From assembly GCA_038002745.1 (NCBI GenBank), contig JBBODD010000001.1:2852001-2916000 (forward strand): 64,000 nt of DNA, given 5' to 3'. Source of the DNA: Bacillus sp. FSL H8-0547 (lineage in GTDB: Bacteria > Bacillota > Bacilli > Bacillales > Bacillaceae). Made by a program: the position numbers and the translations under genes. This document shows, one piece after another, positions 8,695 to 18,278 of this stretch. The number at the start of each line of letters is the position of its first letter. Positions within the stretch are counted from its first letter, which is position 1. The notes under the pieces were generated by a model. The model had not been told where the DNA came from. It did not search any database and saw only the letters and a program-made list of their open reading frames with translations.

Positions 8695-8708
8695 TGTAAA
8701 CGATTGCA
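8695..8708 (+). promoter_or_regulatory. Candidate cre (CcpA) site upstream of ackA
   Basis: TGTAAACGATTGCA matches the cre consensus TGWNANCGNTNWCA at all but one position. A weak promoter follows (TTGAAA 8723-8728 and TTTAAA/TTAAAT near 8746), placing the site about 55 bases before the likely transcription start, the position at which CcpA activates ackA in B. subtilis. Confidence 0.65.
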
Positions 8709-8862
8709 GGGGTGAATTGCACTTGAAATGTCTGACATGCAATGTTTAAATGAGAAAGGCAGATAATATTCGGGTTCATTTGTAAAGAATAAAGAAGAAA
8801 CGATTTTCTTTATTTTTTTAATACACAAACGTGTTTTTATATAAAAAGGAGCGGTAATCATT

Positions 8863-10050
8863 ATGGCAAAAGTAATTGCAATTAATGCTGGGAGCTCTTC
8901 ATTGAAGTTCCAGTTGTTTGAAATGCCTGCAGAGACAGTGCTGACAGCAGGTCTTGTTGAGCGCATCGGGCTAGACAAAGCTGTATTCACGATTTCTGTG
9001 AACGGAGAAAAACAAACAGAAACAACGGAAATTCCAGATCACGCAGTGGCTGTTAAAATTCTTCTTTCTAAGCTGACAGACCTTGGCATCATTCAATCAC
9101 TTGATGAAATTGAAGGAATCGGACACCGTGTTGTTCACGGTGGCGAAAAGTTCGACGATTCCGTCCTGATTACACCGGAAACACTTGCACAAATTGAAGA
9201 GCTGTCAGAGCTTGCTCCTCTTCACAATCCGGCAAACGTTGTCGGAATTAAGGCATTTAAAGAAGTGCTTCCAAATGTGCCGGCTGTAGCCGTTTTTGAC
9301 ACTGCTTTTCATCAGACAATGCCTGATCAGTCTTTCCTTTACAGCCTTCCATACGAATACTATGAAAAGTTCGGCATCCGTAAATACGGATTCCATGGTA
9401 CGTCGCATAAATATGTATCAGAAAGAGCGGCTGAGCTTCTTGGCCGTCCAATCGAGCAGCTTCGCCTGATTTCATGCCACTTAGGAAACGGCGCAAGTAT
9501 CGCTGCTATTGAAGGCGGTAAGTCTATTGATACTTCTATGGGCTTCACACCTCTTGCAGGTGTTGCAATGGGTACGCGTTCAGGGAACATTGACCCTGCC
9601 CTTATCCCGTTCATCATGGAAAAAACAGGACACTCAGCGATTGAAGTGCTTGATATCTTGAACAAAAAGAGCGGACTGCTAGGTATTTCCGGACTGTCTT
9701 CAGACCTTCGCGACATCACTAAAGCTGCTGAAGAAGGAAACGACCGTGCAAGAACGTCTCTTGAAGTGTTTGCAAGCAGAATTCATAAATACATCGGTTC
9801 CTATGCAGCGCGCATGTCCGGTGTAGATGCGATCATCTTTACGGCAGGAATCGGCGAAAACAGCATTGATATTCGTGAACGCGTTCTCCGCGGTCTTGAA
9901 TTCATGGGTGTTTACTGGGATCCTTCGCTGAACCAGGTGCGCGGTGAAGAGGCGTTTATCAGCTATCCTCACTCACCGGTTAAAGTCATGATCATCCCTA
10001 CAAATGAAGAAGTAATGATTGCACGCGACGTAGAGCGCATTGCAAAATAA
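8863..10050 (+). CDS. ackA: Acetate kinase AckA
   Basis: Converts acetyl phosphate and ADP to acetate and ATP in overflow metabolism. 395 residues, the usual length. Starts with the signature [14 protein letters not shown]; later [21 protein letters not shown] and the TAGIGENS nucleotide site are all present. AAGGAG lies upstream of the ATG. It is monocistronic with a terminator after it, and an upstream cre-like site suggests CcpA activation in rich medium. Confidence 0.98.
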   Translation: MAKVIAINAGSSSLKFQLFEMPAETVLTAGLVERIGLDKAVFTISVNGEKQTETTEIPDHAVAVKILLSKLTDLGIIQSLDEIEGIGHRVVHGGEKFDDSVLITPETLAQIEELSELAPLHNPANVVGIKAFKEVLPNVPAVAVFDTAFHQTMPDQSFLYSLPYEYYEKFGIRKYGFHGTSHKYVSERAAELLGRPIEQLRLISCHLGNGASIAAIEGGKSIDTSMGFTPLAGVAMGTRSGNIDPALIPFIMEKTGHSAIEVLDILNKKSGLLGISGLSSDLRDITKAAEEGNDRARTSLEVFASRIHKYIGSYAARMSGVDAIIFTAGIGENSIDIRERVLRGLEFMGVYWDPSLNQVRGEEAFISYPHSPVKVMIIPTNEEVMIARDVERIAK

Positions 10051-10059
10051 TGAAATGCA

Positions 10060-10092
10060 AAAGGCAGCCTGCATAACGGCTGTCTTTTTTTG
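10060..10092 (+). terminator. Rho-independent terminator of ackA
   Basis: AGGCAGCC / GGCTGTCT stem with an eight-base loop and seven T. Confidence 0.85.
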
Positions 10093-10156
10093 CGCAAATA
10101 ATGGCCATTATAGGCAATACTAAGCAGAAACGTTATGCAAAAGGAGGGCGCCAATC

Positions 10157-11566
10157 ATGGAGTATGCCTGGCTTTCACTTGTACCGTTTCTCATCGTTAT
10201 TGCTTTTTCCATATGGCTGAAGGAAATACTGCCCGGACTTGTAGCGGGTCTTATTATCGGTTCTTATCTTGTAAAACCAGACCTGCTTGGAGGGCTTGAG
10301 CAGGTTTTGAAGTATGTATTAAAAACACTTGAAGATGATACAAATATTCAGATTATCGGGTTTCTTTATTTGTTCGGCGGACTTGTCGGCATGATGAAAA
10401 TCTCAGGAGGAATTAAAGGTTTTTCAGAATGGGTAGGCAAAAGGGTCAAATCAGAAAGAGGCCTTTTAAGCATGATCTGGCTGTCTTTGCCGTTTACGTT
10501 TATGATGCCGATGTTCAGGATCATGATGATCGGCCCGGTTATTAAATCGCTGATGGAAAAAAGCGATCTTTCAAGACAAAAAGTAGGATTTACAATGGAC
10601 GTTTCAACAGCATCAACCATTGTTCTCCTGCCGGCGGGAACGGCCTTTACGGGATTCATGCTGTCACTTGTAGAAGGGGGAATTGAGCGGAATCAGCTCG
10701 ATCTTCCGCCGTATCAAATCTATCTCCAGAGTATCCCGTTTAACTTTTTTGCCATCGCGATGCTGGTTCTTGGTCTTGTCAGCACGTTTAAAAAGCCGAA
10801 GAAAAAGCTGGATGAAAAGAAAGAAGCAGTAGAGGAACATCCCTATCATGGCATCGGGCTTAAAAAAGAGCTTGAACAAGTAGAGGCTCAGCCGTGGCAC
10901 CTGATTGTGCCTTTATTCTTCCTGCTGGGTCTTTCGATGTTTCTGCTGTGGCAGGACGGGATGGAAAAAGGTGCAAAGTCCCTTTTTCAGGCATTTGCAA
11001 AAGCTGATGCCACATTTGTCATGCTGCTTGCTGTGTTTTTAACACTCGTTCTGACATTTGTGTTTTACAGCATAAGGCGAGTACCGCTGAAAGAGACGCT
11101 CTATCACTTCTACGACGGAGGCAACCAGCTGATGCAGGCAATTATTCTTTTGATCCTTGTGTGGGCATTGTCTCTCTCTGCAGAAGATATCGGGTTTTCA
11201 GATTTTATCAGCTCAACGCTTGGAAATGTGCTGCCGGCTGCTTTTGTCCCGGCCATCATATTTTTGCTCGGTTCGGCAGTAGGATATTTCATCGGATCCT
11301 CCTGGGGGACGTGGGGGCTGTTTATGCCTCTTGGCATGACGCTCGCAGCTGCTTCAGGAGCATCACTGCCTTTGACAGTCGGAGCGGTTTTTGCAAGCGG
11401 GGCTTTTGGGGCCATGACTTCTCCGCTTGGGGATACGACGATTACAACAGCATCCATTTTGGAAATGCCGGTTGTGTCCTATGCAAGGTATAAATTGAAA
11501 TTTACCGCCGTCGGCTGTGCTGCAGCTGCGGTCCTGTATGCATGTGCGGGATTTTTTCTTAACTAA
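10157..11566 (+). CDS. NhaC-family Na+/H+ antiporter-like transporter
   Basis: Polytopic membrane protein of 469 residues with about eleven hydrophobic segments. The conserved GSSWGTWGLFMPLG and SPLGDTTITTAS segments near the C-terminus are typical of the NhaC/Na+-H+ antiporter superfamily, which also includes lactate/malate antiporters; the transported ion or acid cannot be decided here. A charged cytoplasmic loop (KKPKKKLDEKKE) divides the protein. The start has AAGGAGG. It lies between ackA and an EcsC-family gene and is not part of this block in B. subtilis. Confidence 0.8.
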   Translation: MEYAWLSLVPFLIVIAFSIWLKEILPGLVAGLIIGSYLVKPDLLGGLEQVLKYVLKTLEDDTNIQIIGFLYLFGGLVGMMKISGGIKGFSEWVGKRVKSERGLLSMIWLSLPFTFMMPMFRIMMIGPVIKSLMEKSDLSRQKVGFTMDVSTASTIVLLPAGTAFTGFMLSLVEGGIERNQLDLPPYQIYLQSIPFNFFAIAMLVLGLVSTFKKPKKKLDEKKEAVEEHPYHGIGLKKELEQVEAQPWHLIVPLFFLLGLSMFLLWQDGMEKGAKSLFQAFAKADATFVMLLAVFLTLVLTFVFYSIRRVPLKETLYHFYDGGNQLMQAIILLILVWALSLSAEDIGFSDFISSTLGNVLPAAFVPAIIFLLGSAVGYFIGSSWGTWGLFMPLGMTLAAASGASLPLTVGAVFASGAFGAMTSPLGDTTITTASILEMPVVSYARYKLKFTAVGCAAAAVLYACAGFFLN

Positions 11567-11647
11567 CAGACTTGATTACATCCTGATGCACGGAGCGTTC
11601 CCTGTGATATAATAAGGAAAACAATGGAGATGTACAGGAGGCTGAAC

Positions 11648-12502
11648 ATGGCGCTAACAAAACGTGAAACCGCCTTGCTTTTAGAAATCGAAAGATGGGA
11701 AGACTCCATGGGGGAGGATCTTCGCTCGGATTTCGGACGGACATACGACAAATGGCTGAACGGGAAACTGAATCAGCTGCCGGGTCCGATGAAAGAGAAA
11801 TTTTTCGGCAAACTGGATGATATTTTGTTTCACTTGCATGCGTTTATCCAAAACTCTCATGTGCAGCAGGATGCCCGTCAGCAGCTTCTGATGACGGCAA
11901 AGACATTTCATGATGAAATCGAACAGATAGAGGACCTGAAAAAATTATCTGTTGACCAGCTGCATTATTTATCCGATCTTCAGCTGTCAAAGCACAGGCT
12001 TTATTCGTTCGTTCAGGGCGGCCTCGCAGGTACGGGAGGACTATTGCTGATGGGAATTGATCTGCCTGCTCAAATGCTGCTCAACCTCCGCGCCGTTCAA
12101 ATGACGGCACTCAGCTATGGATATGAAGTGAACACCCCGTATGAAATGATGACTTCTTTAAAGGTTTATCATGCATCCATTTTGCCGAAGCACCTGAGGT
12201 ATGAGCAATGGACTTCCCTTAAGGAAGAATTGCAGGACAGCGAGAGCCATCCGTTCTTTTATGAAGGGGAAGATGGGTTTGCCAATCAGGCGACACTTGA
12301 TCATCTTGTGAAGCAGCTTGTCAAAGTATCAGCGATATCGATGCTGAGAAAAAAAATGATTGGCGGCATACCATTGATCGGAATGGCAATCGGGGCCGGG
12401 GTGAATTACCAGATGACACGGCAGATCACGGAGTTTGCCCATCAATTCTACAGATACAGGCTTCTGCTTGAAAAAAAGGATTCAGAGCATGAGTTCAATT
12501 GA
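11648..12502 (+). CDS. EcsC family protein
   Basis: 284-residue member of the EcsC family, named after the third gene of the B. subtilis ecs locus; function unknown. Alternating helical and Gly-rich hydrophobic segments (GGLAGTGGLLLMGIDLPAQMLLNL and GIPLIGMAIGAGVNY) fit the family. ATG 11648 follows CAGGAGG with normal spacing; the earlier ATG at 11624 precedes that ribosome site. Its last 14 bases overlap moaB, so the two are translationally coupled. Confidence 0.85.
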   Translation: MALTKRETALLLEIERWEDSMGEDLRSDFGRTYDKWLNGKLNQLPGPMKEKFFGKLDDILFHLHAFIQNSHVQQDARQQLLMTAKTFHDEIEQIEDLKKLSVDQLHYLSDLQLSKHRLYSFVQGGLAGTGGLLLMGIDLPAQMLLNLRAVQMTALSYGYEVNTPYEMMTSLKVYHASILPKHLRYEQWTSLKEELQDSESHPFFYEGEDGFANQATLDHLVKQLVKVSAISMLRKKMIGGIPLIGMAIGAGVNYQMTRQITEFAHQFYRYRLLLEKKDSEHEFN

Positions 12503-13004
12503 GCACAAAAAAATGGCTCCTGTCCGTGTATCCTGTAAAGTGATCACCGTCAGCGACACCAGAACAGCAGATACAGACAAAAGCGGCAGGCTCATTCTAT
12601 CTCTTTTAGAGGAAGCAGGCCACGGGGCAGCAGAATATGAAATAGTTCCCGATGAAGAAATGCTCATAAAAAATGCAGCAGTCAGCGGCTGCAAAGCTCC
12701 TGATATAGACGCTGTATTAATCAGCGGCGGCACAGGCATTGCAAAAAGAGACGTTACACTTGAAGCTGTGTCCGGCATTTTCGAAAAGGAACTTCCAGGC
12801 TTCGGCGAGATCTTCCGCATGCTCAGCTATCAGGAAGACATCGGTTCTGCCGCCATTTTGAGCAGGGCGGCCGCAGGAACCGCCGACAATACGATTGTTT
12901 TCTCCATGCCCGGCTCAACCGGAGCAGTCAGACTTGCAATGGAGAAGCTCATTCTGCCGGAGCTTGGGCATATAGTGAAAGAATTGAAGAAAGATCTCTC
13001 ATGA
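12489..13004 (+). CDS. moaB: Molybdenum cofactor biosynthesis protein MoaB
   Basis: MogA/MoaB family protein of molybdopterin synthesis, probably adenylating molybdopterin. 171 residues. SDTRTADTDKSG near the N-terminus, ISGGTGIAKRDVT in the middle and MPGSTGAVRLAM near the end are the family motifs. ATG 12489 lies inside the end of the EcsC gene. moaB at this place, near ackA and argG, matches B. subtilis. Confidence 0.93.
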   Translation: MSSIEHKKMAPVRVSCKVITVSDTRTADTDKSGRLILSLLEEAGHGAAEYEIVPDEEMLIKNAAVSGCKAPDIDAVLISGGTGIAKRDVTLEAVSGIFEKELPGFGEIFRMLSYQEDIGSAAILSRAAAGTADNTIVFSMPGSTGAVRLAMEKLILPELGHIVKELKKDLS

Positions 13005-13022
13005 ACAAAAACGGGAAACCAA

Positions 13023-13057
13023 AGGAAAAAGCACCGCTTACAGCGCGGTGCTTTTTC
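13023..13057. terminator. Bidirectional rho-independent terminator
   Basis: AAAAAGCACCGC / GCGGTGCTTTTT hairpin with T run on the right and A run on the left; serves moaB and the convergent small gene. Confidence 0.9.
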
Positions 13058-13078
13058 TTATTTACAGCTGATATTCAT

Positions 13079-13267
13079 TTAATAACCGGATCCGCCATCA
13101 TGAAAACCATTGGAATTCATGACGTTTTGACTGTACACTTCCCCTAATTTTTCATCCTGGACCGTTTCATCAGGGGGGATGCTTCCGGACTTCCTATCGA
13201 AATAAACTGCAAGGCCCCCTAGAAGAACTACAGGTGTCAAAATATACAACCAGATCATATCGGTCAC
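13079..13267 (-). CDS. Small membrane-anchored protein, unknown
   Basis: 62 residues from a GTG at 13267 (or 59 from an ATG at 13258), with one N-terminal membrane segment (IWLYILTPVVLLGGLAVYF) and a polar acidic tail ending in GFHDGGSGY. GGGAGC is the only ribosome-site candidate. Not recognised. Support comes from its membrane segment and its position just upstream (in its own direction) of a bidirectional terminator. Confidence 0.6.
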   Translation of the reverse strand: MTDMIWLYILTPVVLLGGLAVYFDRKSGSIPPDETVQDEKLGEVYSQNVMNSNGFHDGGSGY

Positions 13268-13433
13268 GCTCCCATCGGTTTTTGGTCGTTTTTGTTCACT
13301 GTATAGAATGTAAGGTATTCCATCTCAAAGGCTGCTGCGAATGAAAACCAGATGACATTCATCCTTAATTAACTATTTTTTACAATTATAACACAAAAAG
13401 ATATATCCTTTTCATTCGGTTTTACTTATCAGG

Positions 13434-13471
13434 ACAAAAAGCAGGCACATTCAATGCGAATGGCCTGCTCT
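13434..13471 (-). terminator. Rho-independent terminator (minus strand)
   Basis: GCAGGCCATTCG / GAATGTGCCTGC hairpin on the minus strand followed by five T; ends the transcript of the 103-residue hypothetical gene. Confidence 0.8.
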
Positions 13472-13494
13472 TCAGTGTATTCATGATCTTTCTG

Positions 13495-13806
13495 CTATTG
13501 ATGCACCCTCTCCGACACATGCTGATTTTGCCTGAACCACAGCCAAAGGTCGTTAATCACCGACGCGTGCTCCGAGATTTCTGAATTCAGCCTGCAGGAA
13601 ACAGTAAAGTCATCCTCTGAATCGAGTGCTGCCTGCTTCTTGTTTATGATCGTTTCGATCGCTGCAATCTGATCGGGTATATGGCCGCGAATTTTTTCCC
13701 ACTGCATAAGAATGGATTCCTGTTCCTGCTCCGTAAGCTTCTCCCACTCCTTTTCAAGCCGCGGGATGTAGATTCCCAGACGGCTGCTGAATTCAAAGTG
13801 CTTCAT
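13495..13806 (-). CDS. Hypothetical cytosolic protein
   Basis: 103 residues beginning MKHFEFSSRLG, rich in Glu, Gln and Trp and mainly helical, without membrane segments. No family recognised. ATG 13806 is favoured because GGGGGA lies seven bases upstream; ATG 13812 directly abuts it. A longer open frame to 13866 has no ribosome site. It is divergent from argG, with the argG promoter between them, and has its own terminator. Confidence 0.65.
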   Translation of the reverse strand: MKHFEFSSRLGIYIPRLEKEWEKLTEQEQESILMQWEKIRGHIPDQIAAIETIINKKQAALDSEDDFTVSCRLNSEISEHASVINDLWLWFRQNQHVSERVHQ

Positions 13807-13897
13807 CTTCATTCCCCCGTAGGCATGATTTTCTTCCATTTTACATGAGGGCTGTATACAATTCACGAAAATATCGTAAAAACTTTTAAGAAATGTA

Positions 13898-13926
13898 TTG
13901 AAAAACAGGCGATAACTTGTTAAAGT
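13898..13926 (+). promoter_or_regulatory. Sigma-A promoter of argG-argH
   Basis: TTGAAA (13898-13903), 17-base spacer, TAAAGT (13921-13926). Transcription would start near 13933, just before two ARG boxes. Confidence 0.7.
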
Positions 13927-13939
13927 GATAGTTATTAAA

Positions 13940-13975
13940 ATGAATTAATATAAATCCAAATTAATATTTATACAT
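13940..13975 (+). promoter_or_regulatory. Two adjacent ARG boxes (ArgR/AhrC operator)
   Basis: Two 18-bp AT-rich boxes lie head to tail at 13940-13957 (begins ATGAATTAATATAAAT) and 13958-13975 (begins AAATTAATATTTATAC). Both resemble the ArgR/AhrC box (TGAATNNNNATTCA-like). They cover the start of the argG transcript, as expected for arginine-dependent repression. Confidence 0.7.
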
Positions 13976-13994
13976 CCGAGAGGGGAAATTAAAG

Positions 13995-15206
13995 ATGGTT
14001 GAAAATAAAAAAGTAGTTCTTGCCTATTCAGGCGGATTAGATACTTCAGTAGCAGTTAAATGGCTTCAGGATCAGGGATATGAAGTTGTGGCCTGCTGCC
14101 TGGACGTTGGAGAAGGAAAAGACCTGGCGTTTGTTCAAAGCAAAGCCCTTCAGGTCGGCGCATCAAAATCGTATGTGATCGATGCAAAAAAAGAATTTGC
14201 TGATGAATATGCACTCGCTGCTCTGCAGGCACATGCTCTGTATGAAGGAAAGTATCCGCTTGTATCCGCGCTGTCCCGTCCGCTCATTGCAAAAAAACTT
14301 GTAGAAGTTGCTGAACAGGAAGGGGCTGTAGCTGTAGCCCACGGCTGCACGGGAAAAGGAAACGATCAGGTGCGGTTTGAAGTATCCATCAAAGCATTGA
14401 ATCCTGACCTTGAAGTGCTTGCGCCGGTTCGTGAGTGGAGCTGGTCACGGGAAGAGGAAATCCAATATGCAATGGACAACAACATTCCGATCCCGGTCAA
14501 CCTTGACAGCCCGTACTCAATCGACCAGAACTTATGGGGAAGAAGCAATGAATGCGGCGTTTTAGAGGATCCGTGGGCGGCTCCGCCGGAAGGAGCCTAT
14601 GATCTGACGAACGCGCTGGAACATACACCTGACACGCCTGAAATCATTGAAATCGGATTTGAAAAAGGGGTTCCTGTTACGTTAAATGGCGTTTCCTACC
14701 CGCTTTCTGATCTGATTCTTCATTTAAACACAGTTGCCGGCAATCATGGAGTCGGACGGATCGACCATGTTGAGAACCGCCTTGTGGGCATCAAATCCCG
14801 TGAAGTATATGAATGCCCTGCAGCCATGACGCTGATCAAAGCTCATAAGGAGCTTGAGGATCTGACGCTGGTGAAAGAAGTGGCCCACTTTAAACCGGTC
14901 ATTGAAATGAAGCTGACCGAACTGATTTATAACGGTCTTTGGTTCTCGCCGCTTAAAGATGCGCTGATGGGCTTCCTGAAAGAAACGCAGGAATATGTGA
15001 CAGGCACAGTTCGTGTCAAACTGTTTAAAGGGCATGCCATTGTAGAAGGAAGAAAGTCGGAGTATTCCCTCTATGATGAAAAGCTTGCAACTTACACAAC
15101 CGAAGATTCCTTTGACCACGGGGCTGCAGTCGGATTTATTTCTCTGTATGGACTTCCGACAAAAGTAAGCAGCATGGTGCAGGGGAAAAAGAAGGTGAAT
15201 GTATGA
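13995..15206 (+). CDS. argG: Argininosuccinate synthase ArgG
   Basis: Joins citrulline and aspartate, using ATP, in arginine synthesis. 403 residues. The N-terminal PP-loop AYSGGLDTS (residues about 10-18) and [23 protein letters not shown] and EHTPDTPE motifs are all present. Start codon after GAGAGGGG. The stop overlaps the argH start by four bases (ATGA), giving translational coupling. Two ARG boxes upstream imply control by arginine. Confidence 0.98.
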   Translation: MVENKKVVLAYSGGLDTSVAVKWLQDQGYEVVACCLDVGEGKDLAFVQSKALQVGASKSYVIDAKKEFADEYALAALQAHALYEGKYPLVSALSRPLIAKKLVEVAEQEGAVAVAHGCTGKGNDQVRFEVSIKALNPDLEVLAPVREWSWSREEEIQYAMDNNIPIPVNLDSPYSIDQNLWGRSNECGVLEDPWAAPPEGAYDLTNALEHTPDTPEIIEIGFEKGVPVTLNGVSYPLSDLILHLNTVAGNHGVGRIDHVENRLVGIKSREVYECPAAMTLIKAHKELEDLTLVKEVAHFKPVIEMKLTELIYNGLWFSPLKDALMGFLKETQEYVTGTVRVKLFKGHAIVEGRKSEYSLYDEKLATYTTEDSFDHGAAVGFISLYGLPTKVSSMVQGKKKVNV

Positions 15207-16576
15207 AAAAGCTGTGGGGAGGCCGTTTTCAAAAAACACCCGAGAAATGGGTAGATGAGTTTGGCGCATCTATTTCATTCGATCAAGAGCTTGTCTTTGA
15301 AGACATTCAGGGCAGCCTCGCACATGTTCATATGCTTGGCGAATGCGGGATCCTTTCACTTGAAGAAGCAGAGCAGATTAAATCCGGCCTGCTTCTTCTG
15401 AAAGAAAAAGCCGAAAAAGGAGAGCTTTCTTTTTCAGTGGATTATGAGGATATTCATCTGAATCTTGAGAAACTGCTGATCGATGAGATTGGTCCAGTCG
15501 GAGGCAAGCTTCACACAGGGAGAAGCAGAAATGACCAAGTGGCGACGGACATGCACTTGTATCTGAAAAACCATGTGAACGAAATTGTCGGACTGATCTC
15601 TGCGTTTCAGGAAACGCTTCTCAAGCAGGCGAAAGAAAATGTTGAGACCATTCTTCCGGGGTATACACATCTTCAAAGAGCGCAGCCGATTTCCTTTGCT
15701 CATCACCTTCTTGCCTATTTTTGGATGCTTGAGCGGGACAAACAGCGTTTTTCGGAATCCTTGAAACGGATCAGCCTTTCCCCGCTTGGCTGCGGTGCTC
15801 TCGCTGGCACCACTTTTCCGATTGACCGCAAGCTGACTGCTGAGCTTTTGGAGTTTGACGGCATTTATGAAAACAGCCTTGACGGCGTAAGCGACCGTGA
15901 TTTCATTGTTGAGTTTTTAAGCAACAGCTCAATCATGATGATGCATCTGTCCCGTCTTTGTGAAGAATTGATTCTCTGGTGCAGTCAGGAATTTCAGTTT
16001 GTCGAGCTTGATGACACTTATGCAACCGGCAGTTCCATGATGCCTCAGAAGAAAAATCCGGATATGGCCGAACTGATCCGCGGAAAAACGGGACGGGTCT
16101 ACGGCAATCTGTTTGCTTTGCTCACAACGTTAAAGGGTCTTCCACTTGCATACAACAAAGATATGCAGGAAGACAAAGAGGGCATGTTTGATGCAGTCCG
16201 CACGGTTGAAGGCAGTCTGCAGATCTTCACTGGAATGATCGGCACACTCAAGGTCAAAGAAGAGAAAATGAAGAAAGCGACAACGGAGGATTTTTCAAAT
16301 GCAACCGAGCTTGCGGATTATCTTGCTAAAAAAGGCATGCCATTCCGAGAAGCGCACGAAGTGGTCGGAAAGCTTGTGTATACGTGCATCCAAAAAGGCA
16401 TCTATTTAAAAGATCTGCCGCTTGCTGAATACAAAGCTGCATCTGATTTATTTTCAGAAGATCTGTTTGAAGCGATCGATCCCTACACAGCCGTTGCAAA
16501 GAGAATCAGTGATGGCGGCACCGGTTTTTCAAAAGTAAAGGAAGCGCTGCTGAAGGCTGAAGACGCGCTGTCATAA
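15203..16576 (+). CDS. argH: Argininosuccinate lyase ArgH
   Basis: Splits argininosuccinate into arginine and fumarate, the last step of arginine synthesis. 457 residues, standard length. The fumarase/aspartase-superfamily signature [11 protein letters not shown] is present with its catalytic serines, and [13 protein letters not shown] lies near residue 107. Second gene of the argGH operon; no terminator hairpin is seen immediately after it, so the small gene at 16659 may be in the same transcript. Confidence 0.98.
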   Translation: MKKLWGGRFQKTPEKWVDEFGASISFDQELVFEDIQGSLAHVHMLGECGILSLEEAEQIKSGLLLLKEKAEKGELSFSVDYEDIHLNLEKLLIDEIGPVGGKLHTGRSRNDQVATDMHLYLKNHVNEIVGLISAFQETLLKQAKENVETILPGYTHLQRAQPISFAHHLLAYFWMLERDKQRFSESLKRISLSPLGCGALAGTTFPIDRKLTAELLEFDGIYENSLDGVSDRDFIVEFLSNSSIMMMHLSRLCEELILWCSQEFQFVELDDTYATGSSMMPQKKNPDMAELIRGKTGRVYGNLFALLTTLKGLPLAYNKDMQEDKEGMFDAVRTVEGSLQIFTGMIGTLKVKEEKMKKATTEDFSNATELADYLAKKGMPFREAHEVVGKLVYTCIQKGIYLKDLPLAEYKAASDLFSEDLFEAIDPYTAVAKRISDGGTGFSKVKEALLKAEDALS

Positions 16577-16658
16577 AGAAGATATTACCATCGTATTTCC
16601 TCCCCATTTCACAAACGATAACATGGAACACAATCAGGTGACAGGGAGCTGAAGGAAG

Positions 16659-16826
16659 ATGGGAAAAGAAAAGGATCCTAAAAACCATTCTGCCTACTTC
16701 GATTACGAAGGAGAAAATGAAACGTCTCAATTAATTACTGAAGCGTATTCAAGCGGAGTCGTTGAGCAGCAATATGAGCAAAACTTCCTGCAGGAAAATC
16801 TGCAGCCGAGAGAAGAATCAGAGTAA
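16659..16826 (+). CDS. Small acidic protein, 55 residues, unknown
   Basis: A 55-codon frame starting MGKEKDPKNHSAYFDYEGEN with GAAGGAAG upstream. It is hydrophilic and acidic, with many Glu, Gln, Asn and Tyr, and has no membrane segment. It lies 82 bases after argH and ends five bases before a strong terminator, which supports it as a real gene at the end of the argGH transcript. A small gene near argH also occurs in B. subtilis, but I cannot confirm orthology. Confidence 0.7.
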   Translation: MGKEKDPKNHSAYFDYEGENETSQLITEAYSSGVVEQQYEQNFLQENLQPREESE

Positions 16827-16828
16827 AC

Positions 16829-16860
16829 AAAAAAAGTCATCTCAGGATGACTTTTTTTGT
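16829..16860. terminator. Bidirectional terminator between convergent genes
   Basis: AAAAAAAGTCATC / GATGACTTTTTTT with a four-base loop. The minus-strand permease stop codon (16842-16844) lies in the loop. Confidence 0.92.
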
Positions 16861-18137
16861 CCTTTCAGCAAAGCGCTGTACAGGAGAAGTGTAAATAGGA
16901 AAGAAACAAACCCCGGGGACAGAGATTCCGGGATGATCCAATAAAACGCAATGCCGCACAGGATGGCCGCTGCACCTTTCCTGTTAAGCTTTCGTACATG
17001 CAATTCCCTTCCCTTTAGTTGCAAGTATGTAAATTCAGCAATAATTACAGCAGACAGCGGGACGATGGCAGAGCCCATCCATGAAATGAAGGAGGATGCT
17101 TCTGTCACTAAAGTGGGCATCGTGCTGCATGCGACAGCGGCTGTCCCGAACACGACTGCACTCTTCAGTCTTCCAAGCGAAGGGAAAATATTAAGCAGAC
17201 TGAAAGCCCCTGTATACGCATTGTTTAAATTGATGGAAAACATGGACAATATGGAACAGATCAGAATGACAGATACAAGCGTCACCGAGTCTGTCAGCGC
17301 ACTCGCTGAAATGAAGGGATTCAGCTCCCCGAAATGAGCCGCGCTGTAAGCGCCGAAAAATGCGGTCAGGATAAAACCAAACAGATTGCCTGCATAGAGT
17401 CCGAAAAATCCCTGCTTTGGAGATTTTGCGTATCTTGCCATATCAGCAGAAGCACTGACACCTGAAATATACTGGACAAACACGAGGCTCGCATAAAAAG
17501 CCATTACAGGCAGGGATGAGGAAGAATATTCCGGCACACTTGGCGATGATAAGAGAGCAGGTTCTGCAGTAAAATATAAATAAACCATAACAGCCTGCCC
17601 CGCAAGAAGGAATGGCAGAAAATACTTGGTCATGCGCTTGACGGCATCAAACCCGGCTGCAGCGACAGCAGCCATGAAAATCCCAAGAAACACGGCAGTC
17701 AGAGCAAAATGAGGGGAAAAAGAAAAATAGCGCCTGCAGATTTCTATGATCATAAACGTTCCGCCAATTGTTTGAACACAAAACCAGTATAGGGAGGTCA
17801 GTGTTCTGACTGGCGATGAGAAAAAACGCGCTCCGCTGACCCCGATAAACGATCTTATTGCATATTGGGCAGGGATTCCGTGAACGGAGCCCGGCAAGGA
17901 GAGCAGAGAGACAAATAAAAAGGCGAATGCAGCTCCAATGATTGTGGAGACTGCTGCCTGCATAACAGACAGCCCTCCTTCCATGACGGCCAGAGCAGGA
18001 AGAAGGAAATTGCCTGCATTCACCGAAAAAGATAATTGAATCAGAAAGTAATCAAACCATGATGTGCTGCGGAGCTCCTTTGGAACAGCTTCCAGACCAA
18101 AACGTTCCATTTTTGACTGTACTGCAGGTTGAGACAT
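16842..18137 (-). CDS. NCS1/purine-cytosine permease-like transporter
   Basis: 431-residue polytopic membrane protein with about twelve hydrophobic segments. SADMARYAKSPKQ and the N-terminal ELRSTSWFDYFLIQLSFSVNAG resemble cytosine/purine permeases of the NCS1 family (sodium or proton symporters for nucleobases). The substrate cannot be told from the sequence. It is transcribed opposite to argGH and its stop codon is inside the shared terminator. An ATG at 18137 with AAAAAAAGGCGGAATAC upstream is the chosen start; the ribosome site is modest. Confidence 0.8.
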   Translation of the reverse strand: MSQPAVQSKMERFGLEAVPKELRSTSWFDYFLIQLSFSVNAGNFLLPALAVMEGGLSVMQAAVSTIIGAAFAFLFVSLLSLPGSVHGIPAQYAIRSFIGVSGARFFSSPVRTLTSLYWFCVQTIGGTFMIIEICRRYFSFSPHFALTAVFLGIFMAAVAAAGFDAVKRMTKYFLPFLLAGQAVMVYLYFTAEPALLSSPSVPEYSSSSLPVMAFYASLVFVQYISGVSASADMARYAKSPKQGFFGLYAGNLFGFILTAFFGAYSAAHFGELNPFISASALTDSVTLVSVILICSILSMFSINLNNAYTGAFSLLNIFPSLGRLKSAVVFGTAAVACSTMPTLVTEASSFISWMGSAIVPLSAVIIAEFTYLQLKGRELHVRKLNRKGAAAILCGIAFYWIIPESLSPGFVSFLFTLLLYSALLKGQKKSS

Positions 18138-18278
18138 ATGTATTCCGCCTTTTTTTAAAGTGAACGCACCGTGAAAAACATTCAGCGCAGATAAGATTAT
18201 TGTAAGATTCCTTTCTGTTCAATACAATGGAAAAGAAGCAGCATTACATTTCCCGGACCACCGAGGAGGATTTTGCCA

